NCBI GenBank assembly: GCA_025201765.1
Contig: MU623526.1
Span: 1-52,832, forward strand
Direction: 5' to 3'
DNA: 52,832 nt
Origin: Daldinia sp. FL1419
Taxonomy: Eukaryota; Ascomycota; Sordariomycetes; Xylariales; Hypoxylaceae
Shown piece by piece: positions 11,742 through 22,348 of the stretch. Both the position numbers and the translations under genes were made by a program. Within the stretch, counting starts at the first letter, position 1. Every line of letters starts with the position of its first letter. Under the pieces are notes generated by a model that ran no database searches, had not been told where the DNA came from, and worked only from the letters and a program-made list of their open reading frames with translations.

Positions 11742-12494
11742 ATGGCCCCATACCCAAGAAATACGCCTCGAGACCTAAGAGATGTGTCTCGATACCCAAG
11801 AAACCCATCTCGATATCCGAGAAACCCATCCCGATATCCGAGAACTCCGTCTCGGTATTCAAGAAATTCGTCTCTATACTCAGGAACTTTGCCGTCGTAC
11901 CGAGTAAACCAGGCTAGATATCCTAGAAATTTGGCCCAATACTCTTCACCCGCCGTCCGGTACTACTGGAAGAGCAATTGGGGCGACAAGGCTAATCGGC
12001 TAATCCAATTAGTCTCAGGAGGCCGCTTCGGCCCCGACGAGCGAGAGAAAGAGCGCCGACACCAGCGCGCGAAACGTCACCACCACGATTTGCACCGGCG
12101 GGCCCAAAATGACGGCCTCAACCTTCCATCCACCCCCAGCGCGGACCCGAAGCTCCACACCGAGACGGCAGCGCTTCTGCGGAAAAAGATTCGCGATCTC
12201 CAGGAGTCCAGACAGCACGTCGACCAAACGGTCATCTACACGCTTGCTTACCTCGAGGGCTTGTACGTAACCAGGCCCCCTAGAGGGCGTTCGCGGCTCG
12301 CTCAGGGCCTGATCGTGCGTCTTGGGTTCCATCCCCCCGAAGGTAAGTGGTATTTCCTGTCATACGAGGGCTACTACTACAAGAGCTCGGATCCGTTCGG
12401 CCATGGTAGGGACACCGATCTCATTCTTGACACCTTCGTGCCGCTAGTTATGCGGATTCGTGCCCATCCGTACCGTGCCTTGTGTCGGACATAA
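11742..12494 (+). CDS. orphan basic protein with N-terminal SRYPRNP repeats
   Basis: A single open frame of 250 codons starts at ATG in a good context (ATCATGGCC). I do not recognise the family. Residues about 5-65 are a tandem array of a 7-residue unit, consensus S-R-Y-P-R-N-P. At DNA level this is a 21-bp repeat, clearest at 11787-11891 and decaying afterwards. A basic, His/Arg-rich segment follows (ERRHQRAKRHHHDLHRR, about residues 104-120). Next is a predicted helix (LLRKKIRDLQESRQHVD) and a globular-looking end with an aromatic cluster. No signal peptide or membrane segment is evident. It stands alone between long intergenic regions. It is probably a lineage-specific gene; a spurious or decaying frame remains possible because no homolog is known to me. 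Confidence 0.6.
   Translation: MAPYPRNTPRDLRDVSRYPRNPSRYPRNPSRYPRTPSRYSRNSSLYSGTLPSYRVNQARYPRNLAQYSSPAVRYYWKSNWGDKANRLIQLVSGGRFGPDEREKERRHQRAKRHHHDLHRRAQNDGLNLPSTPSADPKLHTETAALLRKKIRDLQESRQHVDQTVIYTLAYLEGLYVTRPPRGRSRLAQGLIVRLGFHPPEGKWYFLSYEGYYYKSSDPFGHGRDTDLILDTFVPLVMRIRAHPYRALCRT
11787..11891 (+). repeat. 21-bp tandem repeat in the orphan gene
   Basis: Five consecutive 21-bp units encode S-R-Y-P-R-N-P variants. Units differ mainly at third codon positions (TAC/TAT, CCA/CCG/CCC) while most of the amino-acid pattern is kept, with more divergent copies downstream. This suggests the encoded heptad, not just the DNA, has been conserved. Confidence 0.75.
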
Positions 12495-14159
12495 GTATGT
12501 CTAGTAAGGACTTTTCTTTTGTATTTTCGTAGGCGCGAGGTAAAGTTAGTATTTCCTATCCTCGACTTGACGGTCCTACGTGGGTAGGTTATCGTGGCGT
12601 CGTACACCCATAGGCCCCTAGGTATTCTCCCTAGTAAGGTATTTCGAGATTGTAAGATGTTGGTATCATGTAATCCTGATCGAAGTCTTCGGGAAAACCG
12701 GCGAGATGAGCTAAACATCTAAGCCAGTGGATGGCGGAAGAACTGGGCCTTTATATAAACCACACCACCGATTCCGCAAGACATGATAGGTCTTGCTGAT
12801 CGAACAGATTTCGGGTTTTCTATACGTAGGTAGTATCCGTCTACTAGCCGTTATAATTAGATCCATTGAATTCGTGAGGATTGAATAGAAAATATAGTCT
12901 TGTAAGACTTGGAACTCCCGTTGGCCAAACGAATATCATGTTTTGCGTGTTCTTCGTTATTCGTAAGCCTTATTTCGTTAATCGTAATCCATTACCTATG
13001 CATAATCCTCTTTTCCCATTTTTCATTCTTAAACGCCACCACTAACCAAAATAAAAATAAAAACCTCACTATATAAGTTATACGAGGTATAAGATATACA
13101 AAGATATAGATTATCAAAAATATACAATATATACAATATACAATATAAAAGACATAACGTACAGAATATATAGTATACGGGATAGAATATATGAAATATA
13201 AAATATGTACAAGGAAGGCAGGCGGCGAGCAACTCACAGTAGGTATGATAACAACTTATCACTCTTCGCCTGCCCGAGCCAAATTCAAACTCCGGGAGGC
13301 GTAGCTTACGCAAGTACTTATAGAGATATTAAAGACAATAGTTAAGCAAAGCATATTGTTTGTAATCTGTTCCTAAGGAGGCGATACAACGCTATTCGTA
13401 GGAGATGAATAAAGGATTCGTCCATTTCACCTAAAGCTTTGAATACCGCTAACTACCTCTATTATACATTGGCTGTTGAATAATCAAGCCCATCGTGCAG
13501 CCAGCCCCTTTGTCGCAAATCTGCGACTCGAAGAAACATTAAATTACCTAGCCGGTATTTTGATAAGAGGCAATTACGAATAGGCTGGCTCGTAAGTAAC
13601 AAAAGAGACAAAAACACAAAACTACGAAGAATAATCATATTGTATTAATCACACTAAGAGACAATAATGTGGATCGGGGTTGCATTAATTTATCGCAGAA
13701 TCAATACTCATGAACGCACGGAGATCTATTAACTTAGTGAAGGCCTCCTAATCCATTTTTACGACAAGACTTCGCAGATGAGCCTCGTTCCAAACTTTCT
13801 TAACTAGGCTTGTAGACTTCGTGATTTTCTAATATCCATTATTCATAGGTCTCGGCGATCGGAAATCCCCTGAAGAAACCATCCATCGAAGAGGACCGCT
13901 CAAAGATACCGGAAGGATGATCCGGATGAATCTAGAACCCCTGATCGAACCTAATGAACATGCCGTTTGGTAGTAAACAAGCCTAGCCACGCAATTCGTA
14001 AGATCGTAGTCTTTTCGTGGTGCTTCATCAAAACTGGGATGCAATAATCCTTGTTAAATTTTCGCTCTTGTGGGTTGGTTTATCACCGATGTCAAATCGT
14101 TCCATTCAGAACGCAATGGAAGGCTGAAAGCTGGGAGGGATTGGGCGAGGATATGTTTA
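12495..14159. other. intergenic region with an AT-rich simple-sequence patch
   Basis: No gene recognised. Positions about 13069-13209 are an imperfect ATATAC/AATATA low-complexity tract. It gives artefactual Tyr/Ile-rich frames on the minus strand. The 3' untranslated region of the RING gene presumably occupies the right end. Confidence 0.5.
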
Positions 14160-15705
14160 TCAGCGCCTATCTCCTCCGAATCGATCCCTGATCCAATTAA
14201 ACGGACCGCTACTAGAAGAACCTCGTCCATCGCGTGCCCTATCACTTTGCGAGCGACGGCTGGAAGGGGAGGGGCTTCTAACCCTGGCTGGAGCCGTTCC
14301 GGAGCGCATTGGGGGCGAATTTGAGTCTCGTCTAAATGTTTGCGGTCGGCTAGAAAAATTAGTCTGATCGGATCTTAAGCGGCTTAAAGATGGGGCTCCA
14401 TCCTGTCTTCGGCCCTGGGACGAAGCACCGAACGAGCTAGACTCTGCGTTCGTGGCGGCAGCAACCGGACGACCGGCGGCCTCGCCATCGATGGACGCGC
14501 GGCAGATAGGACAAGTGTTATGTTGTTTCAACCATAAGACGACGCACTGTTCGTGAAACCAATGTTTACACGGTAACACGACAGCTTCATCTCCCACTTT
14601 CACCTCGTCGATACATATGGTACATTCGCCCTTTAATTCGGGTCCTAGCATCGACTCATCTAACTTTTTCTTTGGCAGACTTGCAATAGCTTCCTCCGAC
14701 GCAGGGGCTGGCGCATTTGATTGTGGGTTTGCCTCCATAAGATTCGTAATGATGCGGTCTAATGCCTCTTGAGAATAAACCGCGTCACCATGGACCGAAT
14801 GAGGATGTATAATGCTTGCTATTAGCTGACTGAGGGCAAACGAAAGATCCGCCGGTTGGCGGGGATTGCCCTCACCACCAGGTTGATTTGAACCACCTGG
14901 AGGGTCACGACCTAGCGGAGGACCTAGGTCCCCCATTATGTTCCCAAAGACCCTAGAAAGTACGGATTAGTACATTACGAAATGCACCCCCAGAAGATCT
15001 CTGGGTAGACATTAAGAGGGGCCTTACCTTTGAAACGGATCTTCGGGGCCTAATCCGGGCCCATGACTAGGATCAGGACGAGCTCGTCCAGGACTGGACG
15101 TAATGGTAAAACTACTGACACCACCAGTGAAGCCGGGACCCGAAAACCTCTGAAGCGTAACCCGTGGGGGGTTGTTACCGAATAGTGTGTCCGGACCAGA
15201 GCGACCGATCGAGGGATTTCCTCCAATATCTGATATCATCTCTTGGAATGTACGGATGAGATGATCTGTATTTTCGGGAGGTGTTCGGGGGCCTGTCCGA
15301 AGACCTTGGCTGTCGGGAGAGCGGAGTATAGACCGGTGGCTCAAAAAGGCCCCAGGCCCGCGGAATATGTGTTCTTCAATGTCATCCTCTTCGGGGTCAT
15401 CATCGGAATCGAATGGAGGGTGAGGGTGAGGGTGAAGCCGGTGGTGATGCCCGAAGCCACGTAGCACTTCGTCGTCGTCGTCCGTATTACGAGGATCGCT
15501 CTCGGGCGAAATCTACTCTTTAATTAGTAGGGTTATTAAAACATGATACTCCCAATAAACATACTATTTCTGTGATTTCGCTGTGGCATTGGGGGCATTC
15601 TAAAGTATCTGGACGTTGGTCTCGATACCACTCGTTCGTGCAACGGTGACAGTAGACTACTTCACGATCGCCGGTCGCGTCTAAATGGTAGTTTCTAGAC
15701 GCCAT
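14160..15705 (-). CDS. RING-H2 E3 ubiquitin ligase with N-terminal zinc ribbon (RNF126/RNF115-like architecture)
   Basis: Three exons (15705-15565, 15512-15028, 14952-14160) encode 472 residues. The N terminus has a four-cysteine zinc ribbon, Cys 19, 22, 37 and 40 (YCHRC ... ECPQC), as in BCA2/RNF126-type ligases where it helps bind ubiquitin. An acidic, Pro/His-rich low-complexity linker follows. The RING-H2 domain is complete: Cys 319, 322, Cys 337, His 339, His 342, Cys 345, Cys 356, Cys 359, with the expected KHWFHEQC and CPICR motifs. The tail is Ser/Arg/Gly-rich and disordered. The protein should recruit an E2 and ubiquitinate quality-control or trafficking substrates; targets are unknown. 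Both introns (52 and 75 nt) have good branch-like sequences (CTACTAAT, GTACTAATC). The frame stays open upstream of the ATG and encodes a hydrophobic helix; see findings. Confidence 0.9.
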
Positions 15706-17302
15706 CTGGCCCTGTCTAGATTGTTGATAAGCGACAAGGGCAGTGACTCCGAGGCCAATAGCTAGGCCGGCTGCTCGAAGGGTTCGGAACGCCAGAATGT
15801 CAGATCAGAAGCAGAACCGAAGTACGGATCGCTTGGCGATTCTAGATCGTTTGAGGCTATCGCGTCCAGACGAAAATAGGGCTTAAGTTAACTAGATGAG
15901 TGGCGACTAAAGTAATAAAGTCTATTTGAGGTTGGTAAGGTTGAATGAGGCTGACGTGGGGTGTTTGAAGTTCCGATATGCTAGATTGCATGCAGGCCGC
16001 AACGGTAGGGTTGATCATATAACTCGACAAGGCAGATTTTTGACCCGGAGTTTGTGTGATAAATGCAACAACAGCCGTACCTAAAGAAATAGATCGAAGG
16101 TAGGCCCTCGTGGCAGCTGTTATACGTCAGTTAGCAGCTGAGAAACAAATAAAAAAACGATATTGATGAGTCGTATTGTAACAGTATCGACTGTGGCGCA
16201 CCTCGTAGTCAAGCAACCTGGGACCAGCTGTGGAAATACGTCAGCGGATATCACGGGATATCACACAAGAATTGTTTAACTTGCGCGTATACCGAGACTT
16301 TTTGACAGTGCTATGCAAAGGGAAGCTTCCAAGGTATACTGGGAAAGTAGAGAAGTTGGATAATTTATCTAGTCACAGGAAAGTTCAGCGACGTGTGACT
16401 GAAGACGAAAAGAAAAAAATCCAATAGTAGAAAGGTTCGAAGTCTGAGGTCCCATGTGTATTTAGGGTTTATCCTTCCAGTCCCAATCGTCTCGTTCCGG
16501 ATTCCGTGGTCGTCATCCGATGGTCGGAAATGATTATTATGTATACTATTGACTGAAAAAGGTCTTTGTGATTTGAAGGCGCTCAGTATCCGAATAATGC
16601 GCCTTCAATAAATTCAAGATTAAGGTTGACATGTAGTAGTGACTGATTAGCAACACCTTTAAGTTGTCCCGGTTCCTTTCGTCATTTACAGCCCGGCACT
16701 GTGGATATTTAGGTGTATTGTACCCTTGTACCTGCACCTAGCGTACACCTCACGCACTGGATGTACCTATGGAAGTAAATGGGTGATAAATGAATTTGTG
16801 GGCCCCTGAGTACTAAACACTTACGCTGTTGACATAAACTTCAAATTATAGATATAACTAGAAAGAGTAATGGAAATATAGCTGGTTGTCGAATGCTAGT
16901 TTTATAACTTTGGATATTAAATGAGGTTGTTGAGCATTGAAAATATTCCTTTGGAATTGAGCATAGTTATGTTGAGGGCATTCAATGTACATATGTAAAT
17001 TGTTTTACTACATTGAATAGTGGTACCTACACCCTTAGTATGTAGGTACCTTGCCTACTAGGTATGTAGTAGTACCTTACTTAACCTAGGAATAACTATG
17101 TACATTGAAATACTGTAGTGCACAGCCACATGGCTACATAATTCATACCTGCGGAGTCCATGCTAAGTACGTCGACTCGTGTGAATAGGTGCCTAAATCC
17201 AGTATGTTGGAAAGAGGTCAATATACGTAAAATCCTGATTTATTCCTTGCGGGTACTCTATTGACATCAAGGTGATATACTTGAAGTATTTACATTCTTA
17301 CG

Positions 17303-17316
17303 TAGGTACCTAGGTA
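17303..17316. repeat. palindromic TAGGTACCTAGGTA motif
   Basis: A perfect 14-bp copy of the dispersed intergenic word. Imperfect copies lie at 17027-17095. Confidence 0.7.
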
Positions 17317-17475
17317 ACTATGTTGCTAGTTATTCATCTTTTAAGGGTTACACTTTGTCGAAGAAGGGTCACGCGAGGTTTGAATATCACCAACACTTTG
17401 CCAACCACCAGTCTGTCTTTGTGAGACTGGCATATTTGGCACCAATTACGGAAAAAGCTAAAGTCATAGAGCCAG

Positions 17476-17501
17476 TTGATTTATATACATATAAATCAAC
17501 G
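17476..17501. repeat. perfect 12-bp inverted repeat, 2-nt centre
   Basis: GTTGATTTATAT, then AC, then the exact reverse complement. It lies about 255 bp downstream of the FIS1 stop codon. It could form a cruciform or act as a dyad site; no function is assigned. Confidence 0.8.
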
Positions 17502-17755
17502 TGTCCGTGCCGTAGCATGATGCCACAACGCCACGATGCTTCCATGCCGTTCCCTTGCTTTGACCACATAGGAATTTTTTTTTTTTTTTTTCTCTTTTTT
17601 TCTCAGCAGAATACAATAGCATGCTATGATAAAGGATGCGAAATCCGCCATACTAGCTGGTTCAACGACATAATCTTAATCCGGTAGTATCAGCAGCTTC
17701 TCGTCGCCGTTTATCCTGTTCCCAAGCTTTTCTTACGGAATGTCCCACCAAATAT

Positions 17756-18387
17756 CTACCGTCTCTTACCACGGAACAGAATTCCACCAACCACACCTGC
17801 GGCGATGGCAACACCACTAATGATCGCAACGCCCATCAGGCCCTCTTTTGTTACCTTGTCGTCGATCAATCTGCGTAAGTCTGCCGCCTGATGATTGGCT
17901 GGTTCCTTATCCAGCAACAAATCATTGTACCGTCTTGCTTCCCCGTAATTTCCAAGCTTGAAGTTGGCTAGCGCTAAGTAATAGAGGCATTCGCGGCGGC
18001 GGTCGGGGGACACTCGAAATATGTCCGAGAGGAGACGTACGCCTAACTGTTGATCGCTTCGAGTATTTGACTTAATTAGACCCTATGGGGATGATAAGTA
18101 TTGTGTTTCACGCTCAGATTTGGCAAACGTACCCAGGCGTAGTTAAATTTTGTTTGAATACCGGCCATCTCGCCTTCTTTCTCATATTGTGCGCGCAAAG
18201 TTTGGAGTTCCGCTTCCTTCAGCGGCCTATGCGAATAAAACTTAGCTAAACAGTTAAGCCGGGGAATAATCTAGAAAGGTTCGTACGTTTCCGCATCTAC
18301 GGCATCTGCAATTTTGGTTGTATAATTAGCATCACACTGATATTTATGCGATTAAAAACGGGTATGCTCACAAGGTAGGGCCGTCAT
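17756..18387 (-). CDS. FIS1: mitochondrial fission 1 protein Fis1
   Basis: Four exons (18387-18372, 18305-18287, 18226-18133, 18082-17756) give 151 residues, the usual size for fungal Fis1. The first two exons are only 16 and 19 nt; joined, they encode the expected start MTALPYAVDAET. The body has the Fis1 TPR-like helical repeats, including KFNYAWGLIKS, RRECLYYLALANFKLGNY and ARRYNDLLLDKEP. The C terminus is a single membrane anchor (GLMGVAIISGVAIAAGVVGG) followed by the short basic tail FRGKRR typical of tail-anchored outer mitochondrial membrane proteins. In yeast, Fis1 recruits the dynamin Dnm1 through adaptors for mitochondrial and peroxisomal division. It is divergently arranged with SPC24. 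Confidence 0.96.
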
Positions 18388-18906
18388 CTTAGTATTCGTA
18401 GACTTTTAATCTATGGCTCGGATTGTGCGGTTTTCCTCAAGTCGGAAGAAAAGTTGTAGAGTTTGTAGAGACGCACACGCTATGGGGAATTTAATTCGCG
18501 TTTTAGTCGAGTATCGTGTTGCATCAATATCTAAAAGTAACGTATGAGAAAATCGTTTAAAAATATAGCGATAACAAAGTTAACAAGTTCCGTAGCCTCC
18601 AAATGTGGCGGGAGCTCTTCAAGTCGTCGCCTGTCGGAGGGTGGGCTATGTGTGGCGCCAATGACGCAGAAAGGTAGAGGTAAGGCGGGGTGACTTAGAT
18701 GTACATACTACCTTTTTGGGAATAGCGCAAAGCATGCTCTAAGTCGTCCTGGTGATAGGCACCGCGATTGTTTTGTCCACTTAGCCACTTCCCTACCTAT
18801 TCGGTCTTTAATCGATATTGCAACTTTCATCTTCATCACACATATAACCCTCAAATAACCGCGATTATAGATCATACGAGCACCAAACTCGTTTCACGTA
18901 ATCGCA
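18388..18906. promoter_or_regulatory. shared divergent promoter of FIS1 and SPC24
   Basis: The 519 bp between the two start codons must contain both promoters. It carries an ACGCGAA core on the minus strand near 18497-18503, similar to fungal MBF/MCB sites linked to cell-cycle genes. No other binding site is clear. The arrangement is seen directly; co-regulation is inference. Confidence 0.5.
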
Positions 18907-19622
18907 ATGCTTCTCGACGAGGATCCTGCTACCGTAATTAAACCCCGTTCCTGATAACTTCCTATATTCGCATTACTAACACCGTTTAGCTTATCCATCA
19001 TACAATCAACAATTTCAACATTGCCCCCGATAAGCTCGCAGTTTCGCGTATCGGTGATTCGTTATCTACCTTGAAGCAAGCGCGAGAACTTCGAATCAAA
19101 GAGGCCGAATCATCTCTAAAGAGTAGGATCTTGTTAGAGAATTGTATCTGAATCTACGTTAACGTAAACAAACTAGAACTCGGCCGGTCCCTCAATACAC
19201 TCCAAGCGCAACATGAAGAACTCACATCACAACACTCGTCATCCGCACATGCATCCGAGATCTCACGTCTCGACACACAGAAGTTCCGCATTGCGAAGGC
19301 CGTATCTGACCTAGAGATGGAAGCAGAACGACTATCTTCACAGCAGGCCGATCTAGCAGCGCGTCTACAAGAACTCGAGCTACAAGGACTCGAAGGATCA
19401 CCCGAAGAGGCAGCAAGGAGGAGGGATCCAGTCGACGACGAGGTATTGCTACGCTTAAAGGTGTATCGAAGTCTAGGCATCGATCTAGAACGAGATGAGA
19501 AGGACGGCGAGTTCTCTAGAGCCATTGTGCGTAACGATCGCAAGGGCGATGTCCACGTTATAAATATGGACAAGAAGTTTTCGCGCTTCTTCTACGCTAA
19601 TTATTTTTGGCAAACGCTTTAA
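18907..19622 (+). CDS. SPC24: kinetochore protein Spc24 (Ndc80 complex subunit)
   Basis: Three exons (18907-18933, 18990-19122, 19177-19622) encode 201 residues. The product begins MLLDEDPATLIHHTI, runs through a long coiled coil (about residues 40-115; LKQARELRIKEAE, ELTSQHSSSAHASEIS) and ends in the small globular Spc24 domain. That domain has LLRLKVYRSLGID, KGDVHVINMDKKFS and the diagnostic end FFYANYFWQTL. Spc24 pairs with Spc25 to link the Ndc80 complex to the inner kinetochore. The introns (56 and 54 nt) have GT/AG ends and CTAAC-like branch points, and both splice joins restore family residues. It converges on the membrane-protein gene, leaving 308 bp between stop codons. Confidence 0.95.
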
Positions 19623-19930
19623 GGTTGAAGAAGTTTATGTGGGATGAGGATTACGAAATTATTGCACGGTGTTAGGCGTTTTTCATTATGGGAATACCAC
19701 AGTAGATCCTAAGTGTTATACGCGTACACTTGTGAGTATACTAGAGTCTTGATACAATCCAGTGCCCCCAATAATCAAGATCGAAACCGTTGCCCCATTG
19801 CTTTTAAACGTAATATTCCTTTACAGAACGCCGACCCTCTATGCAAACACAGCAACCTTTACGTATACAAATTGTGCGTGGCAAGCCCTTTTGTTAATAA
19901 TTCAAGAGCGTCGTATCTATCTCTTCGCTC

Positions 19931-20668
19931 TTAGCATCGACTATTTCTGACATGTTTTCCTTCTATCATGGGAAAATATTCATCATCGTCGAGCTTGGTG
20001 AAATTACGCGGCCTGCCACTTGTTGGTGTCCTTGATCTTGAGCTATTGGGTGATGCAAATAATCTTAGTCCTTCTGGACTATAAATTGTTGACGCATTAG
20101 CGCCTTTCATATAAAGGCCTAGCCCGCCGTTCCCTGACAATACGGGGCCTCCGCTTTGTGATCTGAAATGATGGCGACGGTCCGGGATCTCCAGCCGCGA
20201 GTTGAGGCTATACCATTGTTGGTCATCTGCGGCGCCGGCATCAACATCCACACTATCTAATCTCCATCCACCCACTCCCTCAAAGTCTCTTTCCAGACCT
20301 GCGGCAGGTGTTAGAGCAAGACCATCAAAACCAATAGGTGTGACAGAGCCGCTACTAAAACTGCCTTGTATCTTACTGCGCCGGCGGCGATGTTGCGCCT
20401 CGGGTGAAGATGGTGGAGAGGATTCTGACGAGTGTGGCGGAGTACCCGAAGGAGTCCGCTGGTGTGCTATGGATCGAGTATGCGCAGCATGGCCAACTAG
20501 TACATAGCGCAACGTCTCGAGCCCGACGTCGAAATATACGAGGAAAAGACGTAGGAACAATACCATAAAGGCTAATATAGTCGTAAAGCCAGCGCAGAGA
20601 GCAAGCGGGAGGGCGACGAAAAAGAGGAATGGGAAGATAAAGAATTGAAGTGGACTAAAAACTGCCAT
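19931..20668 (-). CDS. small two-helix membrane protein with disordered tail, function unknown
   Basis: A 245-codon frame starts at the ATG at 20668 (MAVFSPLQFFIFPF). The frame extends upstream for some codons without another ATG, so this start is preferred. Residues about 5-50 hold one long or two closely spaced hydrophobic segments (FIFPFLFFVALPLALCAG and TTILAFMVLFLRLFLVYF). The rest is hydrophilic, Ser/Pro-rich and probably disordered, with TPSGTPP, SSPPSSPE and RSRTPTSGRP stretches likely to be phosphorylated, and an acidic KLDDDEYFP near the end. It resembles hairpin-type membrane proteins of the ER or lipid droplets in layout, but I cannot name a family. It is likely a real gene by composition and codon pattern. 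Confidence 0.72.
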   Translation of the reverse strand: MAVFSPLQFFIFPFLFFVALPLALCAGFTTILAFMVLFLRLFLVYFDVGLETLRYVLVGHAAHTRSIAHQRTPSGTPPHSSESSPPSSPEAQHRRRRSKIQGSFSSGSVTPIGFDGLALTPAAGLERDFEGVGGWRLDSVDVDAGAADDQQWYSLNSRLEIPDRRHHFRSQSGGPVLSGNGGLGLYMKGANASTIYSPEGLRLFASPNSSRSRTPTSGRPRNFTKLDDDEYFPMIEGKHVRNSRC

Positions 20669-22348
20669 TGGAAATATATTCACAATGAGAACTATACTTG
20701 ACGAAATTGTTCGCGTCACTTGAGAGATAAATAACGAGCCGAGGGATTTATCGGATCACATCGTTGTTGCGATTTGGGGGCAATCCGAAATGTCTTAGTT
20801 GCGTCCACGTTCGCGCCTCTGCCAGCGTTTGGGGGCGACACCTAGAAAACCTGATAAGGAAAGAAAAGAGAAGGATGAAAATGAGTACCGGCGGAGGGTA
20901 ACACAGTTGAGCAGAACGGGGGAGCAATGGAGAATATGTAATAAGACATGAAGAAACTCGAGACTAAGGCACTCTATTCGTAATATAGTCTCGATCGTAA
21001 GAGGGCAAAGAGGGTGTGGTGTAGTAAACTTTCGATTTCCGAAAATTGCCCACAGTAAATTATAACGGCGAGCGACTTTCACATGCTGAGAATTCCACCT
21101 TAAGGCAATTGAAGTTAAAAAAAAATATTTTAGTAAGGTAGGCACCTACTCAAAGAGGTACCTCCTAAGCTGCCAAGGTGCTTCCATTCGTCAGCATATT
21201 TTTAGGTAATACAATTCTGCTGGAACGTTATAAATTGCTCCGCGGGTAATTGAAGCAACTGAAGTAACTGATAACTGATATATAGGTAGATATAAAATAC
21301 TAAGTGTATGATGTCCAATAGAATATACCGCCGATGAAGTAGTGTATGCCTATGACTCCATATATGCGTCTGCGGTGCATACTCGTCTATTTGATATTAA
21401 TGCAAAAGAGCTTTTGAATTTATCCAATTACATGACATTGCTTAGGCAATCGATCGGCACTAATCTACGATTGTTCTTTCCGCTAAATCCCGGCTTTACA
21501 GAGCTGTAGACACCCTCATGGGACTGCATGTTGCATGTACGGACATGATGCATGCGACGCCCACCCTATCAAAGAAAGAGTACCTTGACCGATAAAATTC
21601 TTAAACAATCGCCTGTTAAACTAGATCCATTGTATTCCTATGTAAAAGAATTAAATAAGAAAGGTTAGATTGTGAAATGCTGAAGTTATAAGGTATTGCC
21701 TCTTTTCTGCCTTATCAGAAAAAGGTATATTAAGGCGGCGATCTTAGCTGACGTCACGAGACCTAAAAACAGGACCCCTCACATAATTCATCGAATATCT
21801 CGAGGCTAGGCACGACCAGTCATCAAAACGATCATGCTAGATCAGGCCAGACTTGCAACTAAAACCATATCTCGAATCGGCCTCTCGATTTGTAACTACG
21901 TTTCTACACTAGATTGTACCCTGCCTGCCTACATTCGGCCTGCATCCTTCGCATGTGAGTCACAAACCATTACTTATCATAAAAGACCTGTCCCCGAATC
22001 TGATAACCTTCTACGTAGATCTGAATCTAGGCCAGCTACGAAAAAAAAAAATTAATATTTTACGCGATTACTAACTACTGGCTTGAAGTTTAAATCTGTG
22101 GGTTTAATGTACGGACTCTAACCCGGCCATTGGAGTACCTAGGTACCTAGATATTGCTGATACGGCTGGATTCGGACGACATTCTAGCCCATGTTACGAT
22201 ATTGCAAATCTTCAATATCTGGGGACCGCTAATTACTTTAACCCATTGTTCAGGTGTCCTAGCTCCTTTGCTGTGAAGAACCATTTACCTACGTGTAATT
22301 AAATTTTACTCAAGGGAGGACCTAAGGCTTCTTAAAGCTGGTTGAACG
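20669..22348. other. intergenic region
   Basis: This contains the presumed promoters of the divergent membrane-protein and TatD-like genes. An open frame at 20795-21145 (minus) lacks a convincing start or domain and is probably leader sequence. A TACCTAGGTACCTAG motif lies at 22136-22150. No other gene recognised. Confidence 0.5.
22136..22150. repeat. palindromic TACCTAGGTACCTAG motif
   Basis: A perfect copy of the dispersed word, about 200 bp upstream of the TatD-like start codon. Confidence 0.7.

Larger units (their letters stand above)
15706..17755. other. intergenic region between the RING gene and FIS1
   Basis: The first 90 bp extend the RING frame without an ATG. The rest has no recognised gene. 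An open frame at 16230-16427 has no family features. Notable items are the motif cluster at 17027-17095 and 17303-17316 (TAGGTACCTAGGTA), the perfect palindrome at 17476-17501 and a 17-T run at 17575-17591. Confidence 0.5.

Noticed and set aside
12324..12384. Possible intron (GTAAGT...ACAAG) in the orphan gene
   Set aside because: Only 41 nt, below the size of any other intron here, and its removal would shift the frame.
13029..13313. Tyr/Ile-rich minus-strand frames resembling a membrane protein
   Set aside because: They are translations of an AT-only simple-sequence tract.
15410..15440. GGGTGA repeats as telomere-like or G-quadruplex sequence
   Set aside because: Only three GGG runs, and the stretch is explained as His-Pro codons of the RING protein on the other strand.
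16230..16427. 65-codon plus-strand frame between the RING gene and FIS1
   Set aside because: Short, charged and without family resemblance; no splice-linked partner exon found.
20795..21145. 116-codon minus-strand frame upstream of the membrane-protein gene
   Set aside because: Starts without a reliable ATG, lacks domains and is best explained as leader or promoter sequence.
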